From: Dongia mobilis
Lineage (GTDB): Bacteria; Pseudomonadota; Alphaproteobacteria; Dongiales; Dongiaceae
Reading direction: 5' to 3'
DNA: 64,000 nucleotides
Assembly (NCBI RefSeq): GCF_004363235.1
Contig: NZ_SNYW01000006.1
Coordinates: 850,065-914,064 of the forward strand
Shown: positions 50,433 through 58,248 of the stretch, piece by piece
Numbering within the stretch: position 1 is the first letter of the stretch
Layout: each line of letters begins with the position of its first letter
Made by a program: the position numbers and the translations under genes
Notes under the pieces: model-generated
Told to the model about the DNA's origin: nothing
Database searches by the model: none
What the model saw: the letters and a program-made list of their open reading frames with translations, nothing else

Positions 50433-51815
50433 TCAATAGCGGGTCATGTCGGGGCGACCGACGGTGTGCTGCGAACCGGCCAGCGGCACCTGGGCCAGGG
50501 CCGAGGCCTCCATGGTAAGAGCGGCGAGGTCCTCCGGCTCCAGCGAGTGGACATTGGTCTTGCCGCAGGCGCGCGCCATCATCTGCGCCTCGATGGTGAG
50601 GCAGTGCAGGAAGTTGTAGACGCGCTCGGCCGCCTCGTCGGGATCGAGGCGCTTGCGGAGCACCGGGTCCTGCGTCGCCACACCGACCGGGCAGCGGCCG
50701 GTATGGCAGTGATAGCAATAGCCCGCCTCGCAGCCGATCTCCTTCTCGAAATCGGCCTCCGGGATGTCCTTGTTGCAGTTCAAAGCCATCAGCGCCGAAT
50801 GGCCGATGGCGACCGCGTCGGCACCCAGCGCCAGCGCCTTGGCGACGTCGCCGCCATTGCGGATGCCGCCGGCATAGACCAGGCTGATCTCGCCCGACTT
50901 GCCCACATCGTCGAGCGCCTTCCTGGCCTGGCGGATCGCGGCGATGCCGGGGACACCAGTTTCCTCGGTCGCGATATGCGGACCGGCACCGGTGCCGCCT
51001 TCCATGCCGTCGATATAGATCGAATCCGGGCCGGTCTTCGCCGCCATGCGCACGTCGTCATAGACGCGCGCCGCACCGAGCTTCAGCTGGATCGGGATCT
51101 CCCAATTGGTCGCCTCGCGGATTTCCTGGATCTTGAGGGCGAGGTCGTCCGGCCCCAGCCAGTCGGGATGGCGCGCCGGCGAGCGCTGGTCGATGCCGGC
51201 GGGCAGCGAGCGCATCTCGGCCACCTGGTCGGTCACCTTCTGGCCCATCAGATGCCCGCCCAGGCCCACCTTGCAGCCCTGGCCGATGAAGAACTCGACC
51301 GCGTCGGCCAATTGCAGATGGTGCGGGTTGAAGCCATAGCGCGACTGGATGCACTGGTAGAACCATTTCGAGCTGAAGCGGCGCTCGTCCGGGATCATGC
51401 CGCCTTCGCCGGAACAGGTCGCGGTGCCGGCCATGGTGGCACCGCGCGCCAGCGCGATCTTGGCCTCGTAGGACAGCGCGCCGAAGCTCATGCCCGTAAT
51501 GTAGACCGGCACGTCCAGCACCAGCGGACGCTTGGCCTTCGGGCCGATGATCGTCTTGGTTTCGCACTTCTCGCGATAGCCCTCGATCACGAAGCGGGTG
51601 AGGGTGCCGGGCAGGAAGGTGAGGTCGTCCCAACTCGGGATCTTCTTGAACAGCGAGAAGCCGCGCATGCGATATCGGCCGAGCTCGGACTTGATGTGGA
51701 TGTCGTCGATGACGGTCGGCGGGAACATGAAGCTGTTGCCGAGGCGCGAGGTGTCGCGCGACAGCGGCTTCTTGGTCTTCGGTTCGCTGGCCGGGGCCTT
51801 CTTCTCTTTTGCCAT
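50433..51815 (-). CDS. FMN-binding glutamate synthase-family subunit
   Basis: A 460-residue TIM-barrel protein matching the central FMN domain of glutamate synthase. FMN and 2-iminoglutarate site segments are GMSFGALSYEAK, QLKLGAARVYDD and YIDGMEGGTGAGP. Four cysteines in GCEAGYCYHCHTGRC probably hold the Fe-S cluster. In split systems such as N-methylglutamate synthase (MgsC) or GlxD this subunit joins an amine to 2-oxoglutarate. Which amine is used here is unknown. Order in the operon: synthetase, amidotransferase, GXGXG, FMN subunit, 130-residue protein. Confidence 0.85.
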   Translation of the reverse strand: MAKEKKAPASEPKTKKPLSRDTSRLGNSFMFPPTVIDDIHIKSELGRYRMRGFSLFKKIPSWDDLTFLPGTLTRFVIEGYREKCETKTIIGPKAKRPLVLDVPVYITGMSFGALSYEAKIALARGATMAGTATCSGEGGMIPDERRFSSKWFYQCIQSRYGFNPHHLQLADAVEFFIGQGCKVGLGGHLMGQKVTDQVAEMRSLPAGIDQRSPARHPDWLGPDDLALKIQEIREATNWEIPIQLKLGAARVYDDVRMAAKTGPDSIYIDGMEGGTGAGPHIATEETGVPGIAAIRQARKALDDVGKSGEISLVYAGGIRNGGDVAKALALGADAVAIGHSALMALNCNKDIPEADFEKEIGCEAGYCYHCHTGRCPVGVATQDPVLRKRLDPDEAAERVYNFLHCLTIEAQMMARACGKTNVHSLEPEDLAALTMEASALAQVPLAGSQHTVGRPDMTRY

Positions 51816-51869
51816 CTTGGCGGTTCCTTGTGTCTCGAATGAAGCTGTGGCGAATGGCTGGGCCTGCGG

Positions 51870-52706
51870 CTACAGGATCAGCTTCTTCTCCGATGGTTCG
51901 AGATTGTCGTAGTTCCAGAGCTGCTTGCCGGCGACGATCTTGGTCATGTTCTTGACGCCCTTGGGCGCGCTGAGGCCGTATTGCTTCAGCTTGCGCTCCA
52001 GCCACTGGCAATCGAGGTCGGTCATCTCGCCCGGCACCGCATCGACGCCGAGGCCCTCGATCTTGCCGCCGACATAGATCGTGCCGTCATACATGGAATC
52101 GCCCAGGTTCTTGCCGGCATCGCCCAGAATCACCATGCGGCCGCGCTGCATCATAAAGCCGCAGAAAGCGCCACAGCGGCCGCCGACGATGATGGTGCCA
52201 CCCTTCTGGTCGATGCCCATGCGCGCACCCACATCGCCCTTGCAGACCAGGTCGCCGCCGCGGATGGCGGCGCCGAAGGTCGAGCCGGCATTCTTCTCGA
52301 TCACCACGGTGCCGGCCAGCATGTTCTCGGCGCAGGACCAGCCGACGCGGCCCTTGATGTGGATGTTGGGGCCATCGATCAGGCCGCAGCCGAAATAGCC
52401 GAGGCTGCCTTCGATCTGCAGGTTCAGCTTGTTGAGGATGCCGACCGCGACCGCATGCTTGGCACCCGGATTCTTCATCACGATGGTGCCGTAGCCCTGT
52501 CGCATCAGGTCGCGGATCTTGAGGTTGATCTCGTTGGTCGAGAGCTTGTCGGCGTCGAACTCGGCGCGCTTGTTGAAGTCGACATCGAAGGCGCCGGGAT
52601 AGGTGAAGTTCTCCTCTTCCGAGGCCGAGAAGAAACGCTGCTGGGTACGCCCGCCGAGTTTCTCGGTATGCATCCCCATCTCGTGGGATTTGGTGCGAAG
52701 TGCCAT
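51870..52706 (-). CDS. Glutamate synthase GXGXG-domain subunit
   Basis: A 278-residue right-handed beta-helix corresponding to the C-terminal GXGXG domain of glutamate synthase. Repeats of the type GxxxGG/GxGG are spread through residues 90-225 (GYFGCGLIDG, GGDLVCKGDVGARMG, GGTIIVGGRCGAF). It structurally couples the glutaminase and synthase sites, as in MgsB/GlxC. The start at 52706 has AAGGAGG; the longer frame upstream overlaps the amidotransferase gene and is not real. Confidence 0.87.
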   Translation of the reverse strand: MALRTKSHEMGMHTEKLGGRTQQRFFSASEEENFTYPGAFDVDFNKRAEFDADKLSTNEINLKIRDLMRQGYGTIVMKNPGAKHAVAVGILNKLNLQIEGSLGYFGCGLIDGPNIHIKGRVGWSCAENMLAGTVVIEKNAGSTFGAAIRGGDLVCKGDVGARMGIDQKGGTIIVGGRCGAFCGFMMQRGRMVILGDAGKNLGDSMYDGTIYVGGKIEGLGVDAVPGEMTDLDCQWLERKLKQYGLSAPKGVKNMTKIVAGKQLWNYDNLEPSEKKLIL

Positions 52707-52734
52707 CTTGCGGCTCCTCCTTGAATTGACCCGA

Positions 52735-53670
52735 TTACCGCTTCCAGACGCGCACTTCGCCCTCATAGGGGTCGAAGGTGTCGATCTCGTGCGGGAAGAC
52801 GCTGCGGATGGCGACCTCTTCCGAGGCGAGGCCGATGAAGTCGTCGCTCTCGTAGAGCACCATCGGTTTTGCCGCCATGACATCCTTGGCCATGCCGAGG
52901 CTGTCGGCGGTCGCCACCAGATAGGTGAAGACGCCGTCGAGTTCCTCGATCGAGTCCTTCATTGCGTCCTTCAGGTCGGCGCCCTGGCTCATCTTGTCGG
53001 CGAGATAGACGGCGATGAGTTCGCTGTCGCAGTTGGACATGAAGCGATGGCCGCGACGCTCGAGGTCGCGGCGGCCGGTCCAGTAATTGGTCAGCTGGCC
53101 GTTATGCACCACCGAGACGTCGGCGAAGGGATAGGCCCAATAGGGATGGGCCGAGCGGATGTCGACGTCGGATTCCGTCGCCATGCGCGTATGGCCGAGC
53201 GCGTGGCTGCCCTTGAAGCCCTTCAGGTGGTACTGGTCGGCGACCACGGTGGCGTCGCCCAGATCCTTGATCAGTTCCAGGCCATAGCCCAGCGACAGGA
53301 TCTCGGCACCATCGATATCCTCGATATAGTTGGCGAGCTTGCGCTTGTCGCCGCCGTAATCGAGGGTATAGCGATAGGCGTATTCGGTCGCGTCCTCGGC
53401 CGAGACGATGGTGGCGCCCAACTCCTTCAGGCGCTTGTCGACCTCGGCCTTGCGCTCCTTGACCTGGTCATGGATCTTGAAGCCGTGCTTCATGTCGTCC
53501 TGTTCGGCGACCTTGAAGCGCATCACCAGGGTATTTCCCTTGGGGCTGCCATAGAGGGCGAAACCGGTCGAGTCCGGCCCGCGATGCTTCAGGCTCTGCA
53601 GCATCGCGGTCATCTCGGTGCCGATATCCCCGGTCTTGCCGCGGTGGATCAATCCTGCGATTCCACACAT
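52735..53670 (-). CDS. Class II glutamine amidotransferase subunit
   Basis: A 311-residue Ntn-type glutaminase. Translation from 53670 gives the N-terminal nucleophile Cys2 in MCGIAGLIHRG after Met removal. Substrate segments KHRGPDSTGFALYG, GHTRMATESD and VVHNGQLTNYW are present. It supplies ammonia, or in N-methylglutamate synthase-type enzymes acts on a gamma-glutamyl amide (MgsA/GlxB). An insert of about 80 residues (charged, residues 60-140) between the first motifs is longer than in ordinary PurF-like domains. The ribosome site is AAGGAGAG. Confidence 0.88.
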   Translation of the reverse strand: MCGIAGLIHRGKTGDIGTEMTAMLQSLKHRGPDSTGFALYGSPKGNTLVMRFKVAEQDDMKHGFKIHDQVKERKAEVDKRLKELGATIVSAEDATEYAYRYTLDYGGDKRKLANYIEDIDGAEILSLGYGLELIKDLGDATVVADQYHLKGFKGSHALGHTRMATESDVDIRSAHPYWAYPFADVSVVHNGQLTNYWTGRRDLERRGHRFMSNCDSELIAVYLADKMSQGADLKDAMKDSIEELDGVFTYLVATADSLGMAKDVMAAKPMVLYESDDFIGLASEEVAIRSVFPHEIDTFDPYEGEVRVWKR

Positions 53671-53726
53671 GGGTAACTCTCCTTGGAGGTTGAACGGCGG
53701 AGAAGTGCCTGGGGAAGTCCTGCCCG

Positions 53727-55193
53727 TCAGGGCAGGATGTCCCAGTACTGCTCCAGGTCCCAATGCGTGACGGTGGCCATGAACTTCTCATGCTCGTCGC
53801 GCTTGTAGTGCATGTAGACGCGCATCATGTCCCCCGGCAGGGCCGAGTTGATGACGCTGTCCTTCTCGAGATGGTCGAGCGCCTCGCCGAGGCTCATCGG
53901 CAGCTTCTTCACCTTTTTGCCGGCGGCAATCGCCTCGTACATGTTGCGCTCTTCCGGCTCGCCCGGATCCAGCTTGTTGGTGATGCCGTCGTCGAACGCC
54001 TTGAGCAGCGCCGCCGCCATCAGATAGGGATTGACCGCGGAATCGACCGAGCGGTACTCGAAGCGCCCCGGGGCCGAGATGCGCAGCGCGCAGGTGCGGT
54101 TCTGATAGCCCCAATCGGCGAAGACCGGTGCCCAGAAGCCGGTATCCCACAGGCGGCGATAGGAATTGACCGTCGACGAACCGATCGCGGTCAGCGCGTT
54201 CAGGTGCTTGATCACGCCGCCGATCGAATAGAGCCCGATCGGGCCCGGCTTGCCGCCGCCCTTGCCCGGCATGAAGGTGTTGACCCCGCCCTTGCGGTAG
54301 GAGAACACGTCCTTGCTGCCCGGCAGCTTGTCGTTATGCAGCGTGTTGACCACATCCTCGCCGCCGGTCCAGAGCGAGAGGTTGTGATGGCAGCCGGATG
54401 CCGAGACGCCCATGAAGGGCTTCGGCATGAAGCAGGCGATCAGGTTGAACTCGCGCGCCACCTGGGCGCAGATCTGGCGATAGGTGGTGAGCCGGTCCGC
54501 GGTCCGCAGGCAGTCGTCGAACATGAAGTTGAGCTCGAGCTGGCCCGGCGCGTCCTCATGGTCGCCCTGGATCATGTCGAGACCCATCGCCTGGGCGTAT
54601 TCGATCACCTTCATGAAGACCGGGCGCAGGCTCTCGAACTGGTCGATGTGATAGCAGTTGGGCTTGGAGAAGCCGCCATGGGGCAGGCCGTCCTCGCCCT
54701 TCTTCAGCCACATCATCTCGGGCTCGCAGCCGTGACGGAGATGCAGGCCCTTGTGCTTCTTCTGGAATTCCTGGTGGATGAGGCGCAGATTGCCGCGGCA
54801 ATCCGAGGTCAGGTGACCGCCCGGATTCTCGCGTTCCTCGCGGTTGCGGAAGCAGGTGCAGAAGACGCGCGCCACGCGCTTGTCCCAGGGCAGCTGCACG
54901 AAGGTCTCGGGATCGGGAATGCCGACCAGCTCCGAGGCTTCCGGGCCATAGCCGATATAGTTCTTGCGCCGGTCGACGAAGAGATTGGCGGTCGAGCCGT
55001 AGACCAGCTGGAAGCCCTTTTCGGCGACGCTTTCCCAATGGTCCGCCGGCACACCCTTGCCGACGATGCGGCCGGTGACGGAGACGAACTGGTAGTAGAT
55101 GTACTTGATACCGAGTTGATTGATCTGGGCGCGGACTTGTTTGACGAGTTCTTTGCGCCCTTTTTGTGCGACGTAAGCCTCAAGGTCAGTCAT
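53727..55193 (-). CDS. Divergent glutamine synthetase-family ligase
   Basis: A 488-residue ATP-dependent amide ligase of the GS superfamily. The N-terminal beta-grasp is followed by the catalytic barrel with the GS hallmarks GCEPEMMW, QGDHEDAPGQLELNF, the ATP site FMPKPFMGVSASGCHHNLSLW and RISAPGRFEYRSVDSAVNPYL. It differs clearly in its N-terminal third from GmaS/GlnT proteins I remember, so it may use ammonia, methylamine or another amine. It is the first gene of the split-glutamate-synthase operon, with ribosome site GGGGAGGGTGAT, and is divergent from gntR across a 290-base region bearing two copies of the shared element. Confidence 0.87.
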   Translation of the reverse strand: MTDLEAYVAQKGRKELVKQVRAQINQLGIKYIYYQFVSVTGRIVGKGVPADHWESVAEKGFQLVYGSTANLFVDRRKNYIGYGPEASELVGIPDPETFVQLPWDKRVARVFCTCFRNREERENPGGHLTSDCRGNLRLIHQEFQKKHKGLHLRHGCEPEMMWLKKGEDGLPHGGFSKPNCYHIDQFESLRPVFMKVIEYAQAMGLDMIQGDHEDAPGQLELNFMFDDCLRTADRLTTYRQICAQVAREFNLIACFMPKPFMGVSASGCHHNLSLWTGGEDVVNTLHNDKLPGSKDVFSYRKGGVNTFMPGKGGGKPGPIGLYSIGGVIKHLNALTAIGSSTVNSYRRLWDTGFWAPVFADWGYQNRTCALRISAPGRFEYRSVDSAVNPYLMAAALLKAFDDGITNKLDPGEPEERNMYEAIAAGKKVKKLPMSLGEALDHLEKDSVINSALPGDMMRVYMHYKRDEHEKFMATVTHWDLEQYWDILP

Positions 55194-55381
55194 ATCACCC
55201 TCCCCAAAGCGGCGGCGTGGGCAGCCGCCGTTGACTGCCACCGGGACGAATTCCCGGCGCGCAATCCGTTGCTGCAACAACACTTCAACTTCGTTCGGTT
55301 GGACCGGTCTTGGCGCCGGTTCGGTGATCCTTGCGGAGCGGGCACAGAAACTTCCGAGCGGTCATTCCGTCGGCCCGATCC

Positions 55382-55403
55382 AATTGGGCCTGCGTGGTTG
55401 ACC
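55382..55403 (+). promoter_or_regulatory. Candidate regulator-binding element, synthetase side
   Basis: AATTGGGCCTGCGTGGTTGA, preceded by GATCC. The first nine bases are identical to the elements at tmm and gntR, and the GATC-N-AATTGGGCC context is shared with the tmm copy. It is about 190 bases upstream of the synthetase start. Confidence 0.5.
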
Positions 55404-55480
55404 GCTCTGCCGCCCCGCTCGCATAATCACTCTGGCACGGCGCCGGGAGGGCTGCCAACCACTTTTTTGTAAAGGAACAG

Positions 55481-55497
55481 AATTGGGCCGAATTGGT
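55481..55497 (+). promoter_or_regulatory. Candidate autoregulatory element at the gntR start
   Basis: AATTGGGCCGAATTGGT, two AATTGG units exactly ten bases apart, overlapping the proposed TTG start codon. Binding here could block gntR expression directly. Confidence 0.55.
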
Positions 55498-56277
55498 ACA
55501 CCTCGGCGCGAGCCGACGGCATCCCGCCCGGCGCAGCCGGTGCCGCGGCGCAAGAAAGCCGAGGGTGGGCGCGACGGCGCCGGTCAGGGCGGTCTGCCGG
55601 TCGATGCCAATCGCGGTTCCGTCTGGATCGCCGGCCAGCTGCGCCAGGCCATCATGGACGGGACCTATAAGTTCGGCGAGAAGCTGCCGGCCGAGCGCCA
55701 TCTCGCGGATGCGTTCGACGCCAGCCGGACGACGATCCGCCTCGCCCTCGATCAATTGGAACAGGAACGGTTGCTGACCCGGCGGGTCGGCAGCGGCACC
55801 TTTGTCAGCCACCGGGTGGTGAGCGAACTCGACAATATCGCCGACTCGACCTCGCCGCTGGAACTGATCGAGGCGCGGCTCGGCATCGAGCCGCACATGA
55901 CGCGGCTTGCCGTGCTGAATGCCAGCAACCGCGACATCGAGAAGATGACCGAGGCGCTGGAACGGGCCGAGGCCGCCAGCGACAATTCCGAGGCCTGGAC
56001 CGAATGGGACACCCAGTTCCATTTGCTGCTGGCGGAGGCCGCGCATAACCGCCTCGTGCTGTGGCTCTACCAGCACGTCAACGAGATCCGCTCCCACGAC
56101 CAGTGGAAGTCGATGCGCGACAAGGTGCTGACCGCGGCGCGCATCGCCGAATACAACCGCCAGCACCGCGCCCTCCTCGGCGCCATCGCCAGCCGCGATG
56201 TGGAAGGTGCCGCCGCCATGGTCACCAGCCATCTGCATTTCGCGCGGCGGCAATTGATGGGGATCGAAGGGGCCTGA
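55483..56277 (+). CDS. GntR family regulator (FadR subfamily)
   Basis: A 264-residue regulator. A basic, disordered stretch of about 45 residues precedes the winged helix (residues 48-115; LPAERHLADAFDASRTTIRLAL) and an all-helical FCD effector domain (about 125-250) with metal-ligand-like Asp/His residues (EWDTQFHLLLAEAAHN, NRQHRALLGAI). FCD regulators bind small carboxylates or amino acids. TTG at 55483 has AGGA six bases upstream but also overlaps an operator-like element, so the start is not certain. It is divergent from the synthetase operon, its likely target. Confidence 0.88.
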   Translation: MGRIGTPRREPTASRPAQPVPRRKKAEGGRDGAGQGGLPVDANRGSVWIAGQLRQAIMDGTYKFGEKLPAERHLADAFDASRTTIRLALDQLEQERLLTRRVGSGTFVSHRVVSELDNIADSTSPLELIEARLGIEPHMTRLAVLNASNRDIEKMTEALERAEAASDNSEAWTEWDTQFHLLLAEAAHNRLVLWLYQHVNEIRSHDQWKSMRDKVLTAARIAEYNRQHRALLGAIASRDVEGAAAMVTSHLHFARRQLMGIEGA

Positions 56278-56345
56278 AACGGAAAGGCCTGAAACGGAAA
56301 GGCCTGAAACGGAAAGGCCTGAAACGGAAAGGCCTGAAACTGAAA
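56271..56345 (+). repeat. Five-copy 15-bp tandem repeat containing the gntR stop codon
   Basis: The unit GGCCTGAAACGGAAA is repeated four times exactly and a fifth time with one change (ACTGAAA). The first copy includes the gntR TGA, and because the period is a multiple of three each later copy repeats that stop in the same frame. Confidence 0.97.
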
Positions 56346-56369
56346 GGCCGGCGCATTGCGGCGCCGGCC
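56346..56369 (-). terminator. Hairpin between gntR and the FAD dehydrogenase gene
   Basis: GGCCGGCGC and its complement form a 9-bp stem around ATTGCG. On the minus strand TTTCAGTTTCAGG follows, so it probably ends the FAD dehydrogenase transcript; on the plus strand there is no T tract. Confidence 0.55.
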
Positions 56370-56393
56370 TTGCGTTGCACCCAGCGGAGCGGC

Positions 56394-57734
56394 TCAGCTC
56401 CAGGGGAAGGGCGAGTTCGAGGTCGGGTGCAGCTTCCCTTCCGCGAAGCGCGAGAAGCGGAACGGGCGCAGCAACTCGTCGCCCATGCCGCAGATGTCGT
56501 CCGCTACCAGCTTGCCGACGCCGATCATCTTGTACCCGTGATTCGAGTCGGCGATGATGTAGACGTTCTCGGCGAACTTGTCGAAGACCGGGAAGCTGTC
56601 GGCGGTGAAGCAGCCGATGCCGCCCGAGGGTTCCTTCTTGTATTTCGGCATCGTGCCCATGAAGCGCTTCTGGCAGAAGGCCAGCGCCGACACCCACATA
56701 TGGGCGAAATCGTCGCCAACGATGAATTCCGGGCTTTCCGGACCATAGGGGTCGACGCGGACCTGGTCGGTCGGGGTCTGCACCTTGAACGGCATGGCAC
56801 CGCCCTGGACGCCGCCAAAATGGAAGTCGGGCTTGTAATAGATGCCCCACAGCTTGTCGGTGATGAGCGAGCCGTCCTCGTCGGAATAGAGCGGTGCGTC
56901 GGTGTCGACATGGATCACCGGCGGCATCTTGCCGTCATTGGTCTTCTGCAGGTCGGGATCGACGCCGAGGGTGCCTTCCTGCAGCGACCAGTAGACCCAC
57001 ATCGGCACGTTATCGTGCATCTTGCCGTCGCGGCCCTTGATCGAAATGGTGTCGGGCAGATCCAGCATCTTCCAGACCGATCGCACCCAGGGTCCCATGC
57101 CGGCGATCACATAGTCGCATTTGATCTCGCCCTGATTGGTCTCGACCGCGGTCACCGCACCCTTGCCGTCGCGCTTCAACCCCTTCACCTCGACTCCGGT
57201 GACGATGCGCACTCCCTCGGCCTCGGCCTTCTTGGCAAGGCCATACATCGCCGCCGTGTTGTTGGCATAGCCGCCCTTCTTCTCGTGCAGTACCGAGGTG
57301 ATGCCCTTGGCCTGCCAGTCGTCGAAGATGCCCTTCATATAGGTCATGCAATCCTTCTCGCCCTCGATGAAGACCGAGGTGTAGCCGATCTCCTTCTGCT
57401 GCTGGTAGATCGAGGCGACATCCTGGTGCATCACTTCCGGGCTGATCTGCATGTAGCCGACCGGGTGGTAGGAGAAGGCTTCCGGGTCGGTCTCCCAGAC
57501 GCTGACTGAATGCGCCATCAGGCGGCGCATGGCCGGCTGGAAGTAGTTGTTGCGCACGACGCCGCAGGCGATGCCGGAGGCACCCGCCGCGATCGAGGTC
57601 TTGTCGATGATGAGGACGTCGGCGCCCGAGCCCTTGCCGCTCTTGCGCAGATTCTCCGCCAGATGCCAGGCGGAAGAGAGGCCGTGAATACCGGCTCCGA
57701 TGACGACATATTTGACGTGGGTTGGCAGGGCCAT
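56394..57734 (-). CDS. FAD-dependent sarcosine/N-methyl amino acid dehydrogenase-like protein
   Basis: A 446-residue DAO-superfamily flavoprotein resembling the beta subunit of heterotetrameric sarcosine oxidase. The FAD fingerprint GAGIHG is at about residues 13-18, and the region AGASGIACGVVRNNYFQP corresponds to the covalent-flavin neighbourhood of that family. A substrate with an N-methyl group is likely. In the context of tmm/tdm and a split glutamate synthase, N-methylglutamate is an attractive candidate, but the alpha, gamma and delta partners of known N-methylglutamate dehydrogenase are absent. The start at 57734 is preceded by GGAG; a 27-residue extension is unlikely. Confidence 0.82.
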   Translation of the reverse strand: MALPTHVKYVVIGAGIHGLSSAWHLAENLRKSGKGSGADVLIIDKTSIAAGASGIACGVVRNNYFQPAMRRLMAHSVSVWETDPEAFSYHPVGYMQISPEVMHQDVASIYQQQKEIGYTSVFIEGEKDCMTYMKGIFDDWQAKGITSVLHEKKGGYANNTAAMYGLAKKAEAEGVRIVTGVEVKGLKRDGKGAVTAVETNQGEIKCDYVIAGMGPWVRSVWKMLDLPDTISIKGRDGKMHDNVPMWVYWSLQEGTLGVDPDLQKTNDGKMPPVIHVDTDAPLYSDEDGSLITDKLWGIYYKPDFHFGGVQGGAMPFKVQTPTDQVRVDPYGPESPEFIVGDDFAHMWVSALAFCQKRFMGTMPKYKKEPSGGIGCFTADSFPVFDKFAENVYIIADSNHGYKMIGVGKLVADDICGMGDELLRPFRFSRFAEGKLHPTSNSPFPWS

Positions 57735-57897
57735 GGCGGGTGACTCCGGAAAGTCGGTTGCGGATGGCCAAACTCTGCGCCCGGCCTGACCCGGTCGATA
57801 TGTCAAATTCGTCATTCGATACCACTTTTTCGACGTCCGGTGAATCCGGGCGGCGGGCTATAAAGGGGACTGGAACCAGGCTTGAGGGGGCAGGGAG

Positions 57898-58239
57898 ATG
57901 ACGGAGAAAGCGGGCGGAGAGAACGGCGCGGGCGCGCCGCCCAATTGGGTGCAATCGGTCGGGCGCCGCAACCTCGCCTATATCGCCTTCGTCATCCTGC
58001 TGATCCCATTGGCCAATATCCTGGAGGCGAACGGCCCCCAGGGGCCCGATGCCGGTGGCGGCATCATGCTGGGCATCATCGTCTGGGCGCTGGTTTCGCT
58101 GGTCTTCTTCGGCGTCAACCTGGTCCTGCTCTTTATCGCACTGGCCAAGCAGCGCGAATTCCACAAGCCGCTGGTCGCCTGCCTGCTGCCTATCGCGGTG
58201 ATCGTCGCCACCGTCATGGCCGAGGAACTCTGGCTCTAG
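57898..58239 (+). CDS. Small membrane protein, three helices
   Basis: A 113-residue protein with a soluble N-terminus (about 25 residues) and three hydrophobic segments at roughly 28-45, 57-82 and 91-108. No family is recognised. The ATG at 57898 follows GGGGGCAGGGAG. It converges with the GlxA-type regulator gene. Confidence 0.7.
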   Translation: MTEKAGGENGAGAPPNWVQSVGRRNLAYIAFVILLIPLANILEANGPQGPDAGGGIMLGIIVWALVSLVFFGVNLVLLFIALAKQREFHKPLVACLLPIAVIVATVMAEELWL

Positions 58240-58248
58240 GCGGCACGC

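Noticed and set aside
50466..51842. 458-residue plus-strand open frame
   Set aside because: Antisense to the FMN glutamate synthase subunit.
53727..55193. Naming the ligase gmaS
   Set aside because: The context suggests it, but the N-terminal third does not resemble GmaS/GlnT by eye, so the symbol was left empty.
53763..55472. 569-residue plus-strand open frame
   Set aside because: Antisense to the glutamine synthetase-family gene.
56271..56345. CRISPR array
   Set aside because: The 15-base units are directly adjacent with no spacers, so it is a simple tandem repeat.
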